64,000 bases of DNA from Streptomyces sp. AM 2-1-1 (lineage in GTDB: Bacteria > Actinomycetota > Actinomycetes > Streptomycetales > Streptomycetaceae): assembly GCF_029167645.1 (NCBI RefSeq), contig NZ_CP119147.1:4916501-4980500 (forward strand), read 5' to 3'. The notes beneath the pieces are model-generated. The model was not told the DNA's origin. It searched no databases and saw only the letters and a program-made list of their open reading frames with translations. The position numbers were made by a program, and so were the translations under genes. Shown here piece after piece: positions 26,829-36,110 of this stretch (positions within the stretch are counted from its first letter, which is position 1; the number at the start of each line of letters is the position of its first letter).

Positions 26829-27566
26829 TCACTCCACGCCGAAGCGCTCCGCCAGCACCTCCCGCTGCGCCCGCACGAACGCGGCGTCCACCACCGCCCC
26901 GTGCCCCGGCACGTACACCGCGTCCTCGCCGCCCAGCGCCAGCAGCCGGTCCAGCGCCGCCGGCCACCGGGCCGGCACCGAGTCCGGGCCCGTCTGCGGC
27001 TCGCCGGACTCCTCGATCAGGTCCCCGCAGAGCACCACCGCCGGCGCCCCCGACGCCCCGGACCCGGGTACCAGCACCGCCAGGTCGTGCCCGGTGTGAC
27101 CGGGTCCCACATTGGCGAGCACCACCTCCCGCCCACCGCCGAGGTCGAGCGTCCACCGGTGGCACACCTCACGGCCCGGGAGCACCAGCGCGTCCACCGC
27201 CGCCGCCGCGTCGTGCTCGGGCAGCCCTTCGCGGACCGCATCGGCGTGCATCTCGTCCACCGACCGCCGCATCAGCGCCGCCACCCCGTACGCACCGAAC
27301 ACCTCGGTTCCCGCGAAGGCCGCCGTACCGAAGACGTGGTCGAAGTGCGGATGGGTCAGTGCGACGTGCGTCACCCGCCGGCCCAGCAGGCGCTGCGCCC
27401 GCATCCGCAGCCCGACGCCCTCGCGCAGGCTCGCACCGGTGTCCACCACCAGTGCGCGGTCCGCGCCGGCGACCAGGGCCGCGGTCGCGTCCCAGCCGGG
27501 AAGACGCCGACGGCCCACACCGTGGCCCAACCGCTCCCAGCCCAGCTCTTCCCAAGAGAGGTCCAT
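26829..27566 (-). CDS. MBL-fold metal-dependent hydrolase
   Basis: A 245-residue metallo-beta-lactamase-fold protein. The metal motif [15 protein letters not shown] (HxHxDH) is at about residues 69-83. Other metal ligands are in GPGHTGHD (about 152-159), [11 protein letters not shown] and [10 protein letters not shown] near 217-226. Such proteins cover many reactions (thioesters, lactones, phosphodiesters), and nothing here fixes the substrate. ATG 27566 with GAGAGGT upstream fits. It is divergent from hrcA. Confidence 0.88.
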   Translation of the reverse strand: MDLSWEELGWERLGHGVGRRRLPGWDATAALVAGADRALVVDTGASLREGVGLRMRAQRLLGRRVTHVALTHPHFDHVFGTAAFAGTEVFGAYGVAALMRRSVDEMHADAVREGLPEHDAAAAVDALVLPGREVCHRWTLDLGGGREVVLANVGPGHTGHDLAVLVPGSGASGAPAVVLCGDLIEESGEPQTGPDSVPARWPAALDRLLALGGEDAVYVPGHGAVVDAAFVRAQREVLAERFGVE

Positions 27567-27622
27567 GAGGAGACGCTATCCGCATCGACCTGCGCGGTCT
27601 CGTGGACCGTGGCCGGTCGCCC

Positions 27623-27653
27623 TTGCCCGAGGCCCTCCCCACCCCCGTACACT
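27623..27653 (+). promoter_or_regulatory. Candidate hrcA promoter
   Basis: TTGCCC at 27623-27628, a 19-nt spacer and TACACT at 27648-27653. Transcription would start near 27660, directly in front of the CIRCE element, so bound HrcA would block it. Confidence 0.55.
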
Positions 27654-27666
27654 GACCGGGGGAAAG

Positions 27667-27693
27667 CTGGCACTCGGACGCACGGAGTGCCAG
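27667..27693. promoter_or_regulatory. CIRCE operator of hrcA-dnaJ
   Basis: CTGGCACTC (27667-27675), 9 nt, GAGTGCCAG (27685-27693): a perfect inverted repeat with the CIRCE spacing and core GCACTC-N9-GAGTGC. It is the binding site of HrcA and lies 38 bp before the hrcA start, which indicates autoregulation and heat control. Confidence 0.95.
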
Positions 27694-27731
27694 GCGGAAT
27701 CCACCACGACCGACAGCTGGAGGTGTGCGCC

Positions 27732-28748
27732 ATGCTCAGCGAACGCAGACTTGAAGTGCTGCGCGCCATCGTCCAGGACTACGTCGGCACCGAGGAGCCC
27801 GTCGGCTCCAAGGCGCTCACCGAGCGGCACCGGCTCGGGGTCTCCCCGGCCACCGTCCGCAACGACATGGCGGTCCTGGAGGACGAGGGCTTCATCGCCC
27901 AGCCCCACACCAGCGCCGGGCGCATCCCCACCGACAAGGGGTACCGCCTCTTCGTCGACCGGCTGGCGGGCGTCAAGCCCCTGTCGTCGCCGGAGCGCCG
28001 GGCGATCCACAACTTCCTCGACGGGGCGGTCGACCTCGACGACGTGGTGGGACGCACGGTACGGCTGCTCGCGCAGCTGACCCGTCAGGTCGCCATCGTG
28101 CAGTACCCCTCGCTGACCCGTTCGACGGTGCGGCACGTGGAGCTGCTGGCCCTGTCACCAGCCCGGCTGATGCTGGTCCTGATCACCGACACCGGCCGGG
28201 TCGAACAGCGTATGATCGACTGCCCCGCGCCGTTCGGCGAGACCTCTCTCGCCGATCTGCGGGCCCGGCTCAACAGCAGAGCCGCGGGACGCCGCTTCAG
28301 CGATGTCCCGCAGCTCGTGCAGGACCTGCCGGAATCCTTCGAGAACGAGGACCGCGGGACTGTTTCCACGGTCCTGACCACCCTCCTCGAAACGTTGGTC
28401 GAGGAGACGGAGGAGCGGCTGATGATCGGCGGCACCTCCAACCTCACCCGCTTCGGGCACGACTTCCCCCTGGTGATCCGGCCCGTGCTGGAAGCGCTGG
28501 AGGAGCAGGTCGTCCTGCTGAAGCTGCTCGGTGAGGCCACGGACTCGGGCATGACCGTACGGATCGGGCACGAGAACGCCCACGAGGGCCTCACCTCCAC
28601 GTCCGTCGTCACGGTCGGCTACGGTTCGGGCGACGAGGCAGTCGCCAAACTCGGCGTGGTCGGACCGACCCGCATGGACTACCCCGGAACGATGGGAGCG
28701 GTACGCGCAGTGGCACGTTACGTCGGACAGATCCTGGCGGAGTCGTAA
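27732..28748 (+). CDS. hrcA: Heat-inducible transcription repressor HrcA
   Basis: A 338-residue repressor of class I heat-shock genes. The N-terminal winged helix (1-90) includes [20 protein letters not shown] and [19 protein letters not shown], which are family hallmarks. The rest is the HrcA dimerisation and GAF-like region, ending [20 protein letters not shown] 27732 has GGAGG at 27718-27722. The gene is controlled by its own CIRCE site and is joined without a gap to dnaJ: its TAA (28746-28748) directly precedes the GTG of dnaJ. Confidence 0.98.
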   Translation: MLSERRLEVLRAIVQDYVGTEEPVGSKALTERHRLGVSPATVRNDMAVLEDEGFIAQPHTSAGRIPTDKGYRLFVDRLAGVKPLSSPERRAIHNFLDGAVDLDDVVGRTVRLLAQLTRQVAIVQYPSLTRSTVRHVELLALSPARLMLVLITDTGRVEQRMIDCPAPFGETSLADLRARLNSRAAGRRFSDVPQLVQDLPESFENEDRGTVSTVLTTLLETLVEETEERLMIGGTSNLTRFGHDFPLVIRPVLEALEEQVVLLKLLGEATDSGMTVRIGHENAHEGLTSTSVVTVGYGSGDEAVAKLGVVGPTRMDYPGTMGAVRAVARYVGQILAES

Positions 28749-29888
28749 GTGGCCACCGACTACTACGCCGTGCTCGGCGTACGGCGCGACGCGTCGCAGG
28801 ACGAGATCAAGAAGGCATTCCGTCGGCTCGCCCGCGAGCTGCACCCGGATGTCAACCCCGATCCGAAGACCCAGGAGCGGTTCAAGGAGATCAACGCCGC
28901 TTACGAGGTGCTCTCGGACCCGCAGAAGAAGCAGGTCTTCGACCTCGGCGGGGACCCGCTGTCGGCCTCGGGCGGCGGCGGTGGCGCGGGCGGCTTCGGC
29001 GCCGGCGGCTTCGGCAACTTCTCCGACATCATGGACGCCTTCTTCGGCACGGCGTCGCAGCGCGGGCCCCGTTCGCGCACGCGGCGCGGCCAGGACGCCA
29101 TGATCCGGCTGGAGATCGACCTCTCCGAGGCCGCCTTCGGCACCACCAAGGACATCCAGGTCGACACCGCCGTCGTCTGCACCACGTGCAGCGGCGAGGG
29201 CGCGGCCCCCGGCACCTCGGCCCAGACCTGCGACATGTGCCGCGGTCGCGGCGAGGTCTCGCAGGTCACCCGGTCCTTCCTCGGCCAGGTCATGACCTCG
29301 CGGCCCTGCCCGCAGTGCCAGGGCTTCGGCACCGTCGTGCCGACCCCCTGCCCCGAGTGCGCCGGCGACGGCCGCATCCGCTCGCGGCGCACCCTCACGG
29401 TCAAGATCCCCGCGGGTGTCGACAACGGCACGCGCATCCAGCTCGCCGGCGAGGGCGAGGTCGGCCCCGGTGGTGGTCCGGCCGGTGACCTCTACGTCGA
29501 GATCCACGAGCTGCCGCACTCCACCTTCCAGCGGCGCGGTGACGACCTGCACTGCACGGTCACCATCCCCATGACGGCGGGCGCCCTCGGCACGAAGGTG
29601 CCGCTGGAGACGCTCGACGGCGTGGAGGAGATCGACATCAGGCCCGGCACCCAGTCCGGCCAGTCCGTACCCCTGCACGGGCGCGGCATCACGCACCTGC
29701 GCGGGAACGGCCGGGGCGACCTCATCGTGCACGTCGAGGTGCTGACCCCCGCCAAGCTCGACGCGGAGCAGGAACGCCTGCTGCGCGAGCTGGCCAAGCT
29801 GCGCGGCGAGGAGCGGCCCACCGGGCAGTTCCAGCCCGGACAGCAGGGACTCTTCTCCCGTCTGAAGGACGCCTTCAACGGTCGCTGA
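28749..29888 (+). CDS. dnaJ: Chaperone DnaJ (HrcA-linked second copy type)
   Basis: A 379-residue type I J-protein that stimulates DnaK. The J domain (1-70) has HPDVNPD. A Gly/Phe-rich linker follows (GGGGGAGGFGAGGFGNF). Four zinc motifs come next: CTTCSGEG, CDMCRGRG, CPQCQGFG and CPECAGDG. The C-terminal substrate domains end FSRLKDAFNGR. The start is GTG 28749, immediately after the hrcA stop, so translation is coupled and expression follows CIRCE. In Streptomyces a second dnaJ usually lies with dnaK-grpE elsewhere; that is general knowledge, not seen here. Confidence 0.97.
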   Translation: MATDYYAVLGVRRDASQDEIKKAFRRLARELHPDVNPDPKTQERFKEINAAYEVLSDPQKKQVFDLGGDPLSASGGGGGAGGFGAGGFGNFSDIMDAFFGTASQRGPRSRTRRGQDAMIRLEIDLSEAAFGTTKDIQVDTAVVCTTCSGEGAAPGTSAQTCDMCRGRGEVSQVTRSFLGQVMTSRPCPQCQGFGTVVPTPCPECAGDGRIRSRRTLTVKIPAGVDNGTRIQLAGEGEVGPGGGPAGDLYVEIHELPHSTFQRRGDDLHCTVTIPMTAGALGTKVPLETLDGVEEIDIRPGTQSGQSVPLHGRGITHLRGNGRGDLIVHVEVLTPAKLDAEQERLLRELAKLRGEERPTGQFQPGQQGLFSRLKDAFNGR

Positions 29889-29911
29889 GACACCCACCGC
29901 TCGGGCCCCAA

Positions 29912-29951
29912 CGCCACCGCCCGCCGGGACCCGTCCCGGCGGGCGGTGGCG
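29912..29951 (+). terminator. Perfect 18-bp hairpin after dnaJ
   Basis: CGCCACCGCCCGCCGGGA (29912-29929), loop CCCG, and its exact complement at 29934-29951. It begins 23 nt after the dnaJ stop and ends the hrcA-dnaJ operon. Confidence 0.85.
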
Positions 29952-30069
29952 CGTGCGCGGGGGCGCGGCTCCCGCGCCGGGGCGAGGCGGTCCGGCCGTA
30001 CCCGGCAGGCAATCGGCACGGATCGGGCACGGATTCGGCACGGCGGAGCGGACGTGGCACGATGCGGGG

Positions 30070-31131
30070 ATGTCCTCCCTGACCGATCTCTGCCGGTATC
30101 CGATCGTGCAGGCCCCGATGGCGGGCGGCGCGTCCTGCCCTCAGCTCGTCACCGCCGTCGCCGAAGCCGGCGGCCTCGGGTTCCTCGCCGCGGGCTACAA
30201 GACGGCCGACGCGGTGCGCCGGGAGGTCCGGGAGGTCCGCGGAGCGACCGGCGGCGCCTTCGGCGTGAACCTCTTCATGCCGCAGCCCGCCCTCGCCGAC
30301 CCCGGCGTCGTGGCGGAGTACGGCCACCGGCTGGCCGGCGAGTCCGCCTCGTACGACACCCCGCTCGGCGACCCCACCGGCGCCGACACCTCCGACGGTT
30401 ACGACGCCAAGGTGGCGGTCCTCCTGGAGGAGCCCGTCCCGGTGGTGTCCTTCACCTTCGGCTGCCCCACCCGCGACACCCTGGACGCCTTCGCCCGCGC
30501 GGGCACCTACACGATCGTCACGGTCACCACCGCCGAAGAGGCGCGCGACGCCCAGTGGGCCGGGGCCGACGCCGTCTGCGCCCAGGGCATCGAGGCGGGC
30601 GGCCACCAGTCCACCCACGAGGACGACCCGCAGGCCGACCACACCGGCATCGGACTGCTCTCCCTGATCACCCAGGTCCGCGAGACCGTGCAGATGCCGG
30701 TCGTCGCGGCGGGCGGGATGATGCGCGGCGCGCAGATCGCCGCCGCCCTCACCGCCGGAGCCGACGCCGTCCAGCTGGGCACCGCGTTCCTCGCCTGCCC
30801 CGAGTCCGGCGCGCACCCGCTGCACAAGCAGGCGCTGACCAACCCGCTCTTCGTGCGCACCGCGCTCACCCGCGCCTTCTCCGGCCGCCCCGCCCGCGGC
30901 CTCGTCAACCGCTTCGTCCGCGACCACGACCCGTACGCCCCGGCCGCCTACCCCCAGGTCCACCACCTCACCTCGGGGCTGCGCAAGGCGGCGGCGAAGG
31001 CGGGGGACGCCGAGGCGATGGCGCTCTGGGCGGGGCAGGGCCACCGGATGGCACGCGAGCTGCCCGCCGGCGAACTCGTCGAACTGCTCGCGGAGGAACT
31101 GCGCACCGCCGGCCTGAGGAGTGAACAGTGA
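30070..31131 (+). CDS. Nitronate monooxygenase (NMO/2-nitropropane dioxygenase family)
   Basis: A 353-residue FMN enzyme with a TIM barrel that oxidises alkyl nitronates; members detoxify propionate 3-nitronate and related compounds. YPIVQAPMAGG near residue 9, AGGLGFLAAGYKT, CAQGIEAGGHQ with the likely catalytic histidine (about 184), and VVAAGGMMRGAQIAAAL with FMN-phosphate binding are visible. ATG 30070 is preceded by CACGAT at 30058-30063, 6 nt away (probable leaderless start). It overlaps rsmE by 4 nt (GTGA) and forms an operon with it. Confidence 0.9.
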   Translation: MSSLTDLCRYPIVQAPMAGGASCPQLVTAVAEAGGLGFLAAGYKTADAVRREVREVRGATGGAFGVNLFMPQPALADPGVVAEYGHRLAGESASYDTPLGDPTGADTSDGYDAKVAVLLEEPVPVVSFTFGCPTRDTLDAFARAGTYTIVTVTTAEEARDAQWAGADAVCAQGIEAGGHQSTHEDDPQADHTGIGLLSLITQVRETVQMPVVAAGGMMRGAQIAAALTAGADAVQLGTAFLACPESGAHPLHKQALTNPLFVRTALTRAFSGRPARGLVNRFVRDHDPYAPAAYPQVHHLTSGLRKAAAKAGDAEAMALWAGQGHRMARELPAGELVELLAEELRTAGLRSEQ

Positions 31132-31874
31132 CCGCACCCGTCTTCGTCGTCGAACAGATGCCCAGCGGGCCCGAGTTCGTGCTGGACGGCCCCGAGGGAC
31201 GGCACGCCGTCACCGTGAAACGGCTCCAGCCGGGCGAGGACGTCGTACTGACGGACGGCACCGGCCACTGGGCCGAGGGCGTCGTGCGCGCCACGGAGGG
31301 CAAGGACCGGCTGATCGTCACGGACCTGGAGTCGGTGATGGAGGAGGAGCCGCCCGCTCCCCGGATCACCGTCGTCCAGGCCCTGCCCAAGGGTGACCGG
31401 GGCGAGGTCGCCGTCGAGACGATGACCGAGACCGGCGTCGACGCGATCGTGCCCTGGCAGGCCGGCCGCTGCATCACCCAGTGGAAGGGCGACCGCGGAC
31501 TCAAGGCGCTCGCCAAATGGCGCTCCACCGCCCGCGAGGCGGGCAAGCAGTCCCGCCGGGTGCGGTTCCCGGAGGTCGCCGACGCCATGACCACCAGACA
31601 GGTCGCCGCCCTGCTCGCCGCCGCCGACTTCGCGGGCGTGCTCCACGAGGACCGCGCCTGCGCCGGCGAACCGCTGGCCACCGCCGAGCTGCCCGAGTCC
31701 GGCGAGATCGTGCTCGTCGTCGGCCCGGAGGGCGGGGTCTCGCCCCAGGAACTCGAGCTCTTCACCGCCGCCGGAGCCGGCACGTACCGGCTGGGCCGCA
31801 GCGTGCTGCGCACCTCCACCGCCGGCACGGCGGCGACCGCGCTGCTGCTGGGGCGCACCGGCCGCTGGGGCTGA
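31128..31874 (+). CDS. rsmE: 16S rRNA (uracil-1498-N3)-methyltransferase
   Basis: A 248-residue SPOUT-class methyltransferase that methylates U1498 of 16S rRNA. A PUA-like N-terminal domain (1-75) precedes the knotted domain, which has VQALPKGDRGEVAVETMTE (about 84-102), VLVVGPEGGVS near residue 200, and LGRSVLRTSTAGTAA near the end (SAM-binding knot). The start GTG 31128 overlaps the previous stop. In Mycobacterium rsmE also lies close after hrcA-dnaJ, which supports the call. Confidence 0.95.
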   Translation: MTAPVFVVEQMPSGPEFVLDGPEGRHAVTVKRLQPGEDVVLTDGTGHWAEGVVRATEGKDRLIVTDLESVMEEEPPAPRITVVQALPKGDRGEVAVETMTETGVDAIVPWQAGRCITQWKGDRGLKALAKWRSTAREAGKQSRRVRFPEVADAMTTRQVAALLAAADFAGVLHEDRACAGEPLATAELPESGEIVLVVGPEGGVSPQELELFTAAGAGTYRLGRSVLRTSTAGTAATALLLGRTGRWG

Positions 31875-32017
31875 GAGCCCACGGGCCGACCACCGGGCGC
31901 GCCCTCCCCGCGCCGCCCCGCCGGGGGCGGCGGGCGCCCCGATACGATGCGCTGAACGGATCATCGGCGCCACCGGCCGATGTCATCAGCGTCACCAGCC
32001 ACCGAGGAGGCCGGCCC

Positions 32018-32377
32018 ATGGCGGGAGAGCCGCAGACCGACTGCCTGTTCTGCAAGATCGTCTCCGGGGAGGTCCCGGCGACCGTCGTCCGCGAGAGCGA
32101 CACCACCGTCGCCTTCCGCGACATCAACCCCCAGGCGCCGACCCACGTCCTGGTCATTCCCAAGGTCCACTACCCGGACGCCGCCTCGCTCGCCGCCGCC
32201 GAACCGCGGATCGCCGCCGACGTGCTGCGCGAGGCCGGAGCGGTCGCCACCGAGGAGATGGTCGACGGACACGGCTACCGCGTCGTCTTCAACACCGGCG
32301 CCGGAGCCGGCCAGACCGTCTTCCACGCGCACGCGCACGTCCTGGGCGGCCGCGGCCTCCAGTGGCCCCCCGGCTGA
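32018..32377 (+). CDS. HIT family nucleotide hydrolase/transferase
   Basis: A 119-residue HIT (HINT-like) protein. CLFCKIVSGEVPATVV near residues 9-24 provides the zinc-type N-terminal cysteines, and FHAHAHVLGG (about 103-112) is the catalytic histidine triad. HINT proteins split phosphoramidate or AMP-linked bonds; the natural substrate is unknown. ATG 32018 has GAGGAGG at 32004-32010, 7 nt upstream. It is 15 nt from the RNase Z gene and likely in one operon with it. Confidence 0.93.
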   Translation: MAGEPQTDCLFCKIVSGEVPATVVRESDTTVAFRDINPQAPTHVLVIPKVHYPDAASLAAAEPRIAADVLREAGAVATEEMVDGHGYRVVFNTGAGAGQTVFHAHAHVLGGRGLQWPPG

Positions 32378-32392
32378 CCGGAGCGCCGCCCC

Positions 32393-33301
32393 GTGTCCAC
32401 ACGTGAGCTGGTGGTGCTCGGCACCGCCAGCCAGGTCCCCACCCGCCACCGCAACCACAACGGCTACCTGCTGCGCTGGGACGGCGAGGGCATCCTCTTC
32501 GACCCGGGCGAGGGCACCCAGCGCCAGATGCTGCGGGCCGGTGTCGCCGCGCACGACATCGACCGGATCTGCGTCACCCACTTCCACGGCGACCACTCGC
32601 TTGGGCTGGCCGGAGTGATCCAGCGGATCAACCTCGACCGGGTACCGCACCCCGTCACCGCCCACTACCCGGCGAGCGGGCAGCACTTCTTCGACCGGCT
32701 CCGGTACGCCACCGCCTACCGCGAGACCGTCGAGCTGAACGAGGTCCCGGTCGCCGCCGACGGGGTGCTCGCCACCACCGACGCGTACACCCTCGACTCC
32801 CGCCGGCTGTCGCACCCCGTCGAGTCCTACGGCTACCGCCTCACCGAGCCAGACTCCCGCCGCATGGTCCCGGCACTCCTCGCCGCCCACGGCATCGCCG
32901 GGCCGGACATCGGCCGCATCCAGCGCGAGGGCGTCCTCGGCGGTGTCCCGCTCGACGCCGTCTCCGAGCACCGGGCGGGCCAGCGGTTCGCGTTCGTCAT
33001 GGACACCCGGCTGTGCGACGGTGTGTACGGGCTCGCCGAGGGATGCGACCTGCTCGTCATCGAGTCGACCTTCCTCGACGAAGACATCGCCCTGGCCACC
33101 GACCACGGCCACCTGACCGCCGGCCAGGTGGGCCGGGTGGCCGCCGAAGCGGGCGTACGCCACCTCGTACTCACCCACTTCTCCCAGCGGTACGACGACC
33201 CGGAACCCTTCGGGATCCAGGCCCGTGCCGCCGGGTTCGAGGGCGGACTGACCGTCGCCCAGGACCTGACCCGCGTACCGGTGCCGACCCGGCACCACTG
33301 A
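32393..33301 (+). CDS. rnz: Ribonuclease Z (tRNA 3' endonuclease)
   Basis: A 302-residue MBL-fold nuclease that trims the 3' ends of tRNA precursors that lack an encoded CCA, such as the two tRNA-Ala here. [21 protein letters not shown] is the N-terminal substrate-binding region. The metal motif [14 protein letters not shown] is at about residues 61-74, with later ligands in [10 protein letters not shown] and VLTHFSQRY. Start GTG 32393 ([10 protein letters not shown]). It lies between the HIT gene and the deaminase gene on the same strand. Confidence 0.95.
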   Translation: MSTRELVVLGTASQVPTRHRNHNGYLLRWDGEGILFDPGEGTQRQMLRAGVAAHDIDRICVTHFHGDHSLGLAGVIQRINLDRVPHPVTAHYPASGQHFFDRLRYATAYRETVELNEVPVAADGVLATTDAYTLDSRRLSHPVESYGYRLTEPDSRRMVPALLAAHGIAGPDIGRIQREGVLGGVPLDAVSEHRAGQRFAFVMDTRLCDGVYGLAEGCDLLVIESTFLDEDIALATDHGHLTAGQVGRVAAEAGVRHLVLTHFSQRYDDPEPFGIQARAAGFEGGLTVAQDLTRVPVPTRHH

Positions 33302-33363
33302 CGTACCGGTGCCGGCCCGGCACCGCCGAACCACCTCACCACCCCCACCGTGAGCGAGACACC

Positions 33364-34356
33364 GTGCACCTCCCCAAGGCAGAGCTCCACCTCCACATCG
33401 AAGGCACCCTCGAACCCGAGCTGGCCTTCGAACTGGCCCGGCGCAACGGGGTGACCCTGCCCCACGCCACCACCGAGGAGCTGCGCACCGCGTACCTCTT
33501 CGACGACCTGCAGAGCTTCCTCGACCTGTACTACGCGCTGATGGCGGTGCTGCGGACCGAGGAGGACTTCGCCGAACTCGCCGACGCCTACCTCACCCGC
33601 GCCGCCGCCCAGGGCGTACGGCACGCGGAGATCTTCTTCGACCCGCAGGCGCACACCGCCCGGGGCGTACCCATCGGCACGGTCATCGAGGGACTCGGCC
33701 GCGCGCTCGACCGCAGCGAGGAGAAGCACGGCATCTCCACCCGGCTCATCCTGTGTTTCCTGCGCGACCAGTCGGCCGAGTCGGCCCTGGAGACGCTGGA
33801 GGCCGCGACGCCGTACCTGCACCGCATCACCGCCGTCGGCCTCGACTCCGCCGAGGTCGGCCACCCGCCGGCGAAGTTCCGCGAGGTCTACGAGAAGGCC
33901 GGCGAGCTCGGCCTGCGCAAGGTCGCCCACGCCGGCGAGGAGGGCCCGCCGGAGTACATCCGCGAGGCCCTGGACATCCTCGGCGTCGAACGGATCGACC
34001 ACGGGCTGCGCTGCATGGAGGACCCCGAACTGGTCGCCCGGCTCGTCGCCGACCGGATCCCGCTCACCCTCTGCCCGCTCTCCAACGTCCGGCTGCGCGC
34101 CATCGACACCCTGGAGGAGCACCCGCTGCCCGCCATGCTGGCGGCCGGGCTCCACTGCACGGTGAACTCCGACGACCCGGCCTACTTCGGCGGTTACGTC
34201 GGAGACACCTTCCACGCTGTCCACGAGGCGCTCGCCCTCGACCACGAACAGCTGCGCACCCTGGCCCGCAACTCCTTCGAGGCGGCCTTCCTCGACCACG
34301 ACGAGGAGCGCAGGGCCCGCTACCTGTCCGAGGTCGAGGCGTACGCGTTCGACTGA
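33364..34356 (+). CDS. Adenine deaminase-type purine deaminase (often labelled adenosine deaminase)
   Basis: A 330-residue zinc amidohydrolase. Zinc ligands are in ELHLHIEGTLE (H9, H11), HAGEEGPPEY (about 189-198) and NSDDPAYFGG (about 267-276). The features FDDLQSFLDLYY, HAEIFFDPQ, GLDSAEVGHPPAKF and HAGEEGPPEYI are those of the short adenine-deaminase branch (yeast Aah1 / Pseudomonas PA0148 type) that makes hypoxanthine from adenine, rather than of classical adenosine deaminase. Start GTG 33364 (VHLPKAEL); no ATG is available. Its last 37 nt overlap the convergent MFS gene. Confidence 0.88.
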   Translation: MHLPKAELHLHIEGTLEPELAFELARRNGVTLPHATTEELRTAYLFDDLQSFLDLYYALMAVLRTEEDFAELADAYLTRAAAQGVRHAEIFFDPQAHTARGVPIGTVIEGLGRALDRSEEKHGISTRLILCFLRDQSAESALETLEAATPYLHRITAVGLDSAEVGHPPAKFREVYEKAGELGLRKVAHAGEEGPPEYIREALDILGVERIDHGLRCMEDPELVARLVADRIPLTLCPLSNVRLRAIDTLEEHPLPAMLAAGLHCTVNSDDPAYFGGYVGDTFHAVHEALALDHEQLRTLARNSFEAAFLDHDEERRARYLSEVEAYAFD

Positions 34357-35684
34357 CCCGGCCCGCCCGCCGGACCGGCCGTCCGGAACGCGCTCCGCCC
34401 CAGCCGCCTGCGGCGCAGGGCGGGCACCGCGATCTCCGTGACGGCCTGTTCCGGCGCTCCCAGCTTCGGTACGGCCCCCGGCAGGCCGCCGCCCGTCGTG
34501 GCGGCCAGCAGCGCGGCCGGCGCCCCACCGCGGCGCCGCACCGAACCCGGCACCAGCGGCCGCCCGCCGGCCTGCAGCGCCACCGCCGTCATCGGAGCCG
34601 CCACCAGCAGGGTCACCGCCCCGAGGACCAGGCCCATCGCGGGGAACCCGGCCCCCTCGGAGAGCACGCTCCCCAGCACTGGCCCGCAGGCCACCCCGAC
34701 CGACGAGGCGGAACCGGCGAGGACCGCCCAGCGGCCCCGCACGTCGAGCGAGGCGGCCAGCCCGATCAGGTAGGAGAGGACCACCGGGTAGACGGTGTTC
34801 CAGAGCACCTCACCGGTCGCGAACGAACCGAGGCCGCGCGCCGAGGCACTGAGCACGATGCTCCCCGCGATGACGACCGTGCCGAGGCCGATCGGGACCG
34901 CGCGGCCGAGCCGGGCCCCCAGCGCCCCCGCGCCCACGACCCCGAGCAGCCCGGCGCCCAGCGCGGCGGCGAACACGGCGCCGACGGTGACCTCGGAGAG
35001 CCCCACCTGGTCGACGCCGATCCGGCTGCTGACGCCCCAGAGCGCGTTCTGCGCCATCGACCAGACGAGCATGCCGCCCGCCAGCAGGAGACCCGAACGC
35101 CGGTGCGGCAGACGGCCGGTGGCGGGGGTCCCGGTGGTGGCGACCGGATCCGGCGGGGTGAGCCGCGAGGTGGCCGGCCAGACCAGCAGGGCGACCAGGG
35201 CGATGGCGGCGAAGGGCAGCCGGTGGCCGCCGCCGAGGTGCGGGATCGTCAGGTAGAGGGCGCCGGCGGTCGCGGAGACGCTGAGCAGCCCGAGCGAGGA
35301 GGTGCGGTGCGGGTCGCTCCGCGCGGCGATCCCGGAGGCGGCCACCGCGGTGGCCGTGCCGGAGCCGAAACCGCCGACCGCCGCGCCCAGCACCACCAGC
35401 GGCACCGAGGTGGTCAGGGCGGCGCAGCCGTACCCGGTGACCGCGAGGACCAGCCCGAGCCGGGCGGGGCCGCGTGAGCCGAACCGCTCGACGCGGCCCG
35501 CCAGCGAGAAGCCCGCGGAGGCCGAACTGAGCAGCAGGGCGCTGCCGACGAGGCCCGCCTGAGCGGTCGTCAGGCCCAGATGGGCGCTGAGACGCCCGAC
35601 GACGGTGGGGAGCAGATAGGCGGCGAGGTAACCGGCGGTGAACACGGCGACCAAGGGCCACGCGGCGTGCGGGCGCGGGGACAT
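34320..35684 (-). CDS. Major facilitator superfamily transporter
   Basis: A 454-residue 12-helix membrane transporter. Helices begin at WPLVAVFTAGYLAAYLL. The loop after helix 2 (GRVERFGSRGPARLGLV) carries a degenerate MFS motif A. The C-terminal 70 residues are Arg/Gly-rich and cytoplasmic. The substrate is unknown. I chose ATG 35684 (MSPRPHAAW) because AGGA lies 6 nt upstream; ATG 35702 adds six residues without a ribosome site. Its stop lies inside the adenine deaminase gene, so the two coding regions overlap by 37 nt tail to tail. It is divergent from the PfkB kinase gene. Confidence 0.88.
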   Translation of the reverse strand: MSPRPHAAWPLVAVFTAGYLAAYLLPTVVGRLSAHLGLTTAQAGLVGSALLLSSASAGFSLAGRVERFGSRGPARLGLVLAVTGYGCAALTTSVPLVVLGAAVGGFGSGTATAVAASGIAARSDPHRTSSLGLLSVSATAGALYLTIPHLGGGHRLPFAAIALVALLVWPATSRLTPPDPVATTGTPATGRLPHRRSGLLLAGGMLVWSMAQNALWGVSSRIGVDQVGLSEVTVGAVFAAALGAGLLGVVGAGALGARLGRAVPIGLGTVVIAGSIVLSASARGLGSFATGEVLWNTVYPVVLSYLIGLAASLDVRGRWAVLAGSASSVGVACGPVLGSVLSEGAGFPAMGLVLGAVTLLVAAPMTAVALQAGGRPLVPGSVRRRGGAPAALLAATTGGGLPGAVPKLGAPEQAVTEIAVPALRRRRLGRSAFRTAGPAGGPGQSNAYASTSDR

Positions 35685-36110
35685 GGGCGTTCCTGAAGAC
35701 ATGCCGGAGTACGGCAGGGAGGAGGGGGGAGGGCGGTGCTGGGGTGGAGGAGAGGGTGGGGGAGAACCAGGATGAAGCGAGAAATGGGGGGAGAAAGGCG
35801 ATTCCCCGGTCTTCGTACCCGATCGTGTCCGCCGGGCAATTTGTATCAAGCACGCACAGCGGATCGAAAGGCAGGATTATGTGATCTGGGGCACATGTGT
35901 GTTTGCTCCCGCGAGTCCGGGGTAGCGAGCGATGTTCGCCCAGGTCAGCCACGGCGCCACGAGAGGGCGAGGAGGCTGCGGGGACGTGTGCGGATCGTGC
36001 AGACTGGCCGGATTCCGCAAGCCGCTCACCGGCGGTCGACCACCACCGGTCGCGGCATCCGCGGACCACGTCCACCCACCACGTCGGCAGCACGGCACCC
36101 CGGGGAGCGC
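35685..36110. other. 426-nt divergent gap between MFS and PfkB genes
   Basis: No supported gene. It has lower GC than its surroundings at 35860-35910, where the Crp-like site lies, and must contain the promoters of both divergent genes. Confidence 0.5.
35880..35895. promoter_or_regulatory. Crp-like binding site
   Basis: TGTGATCTGGGGCACA. The core GTG-N6-GGCAC fits the Streptomyces Crp pattern GTGN6GNCAC exactly, and the outer bases match TGTGA-N6-TCACA at 9 of 10 positions. It lies 195 bp before the MFS start and 215 bp before the kinase start, so either may be controlled. Confidence 0.55.
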
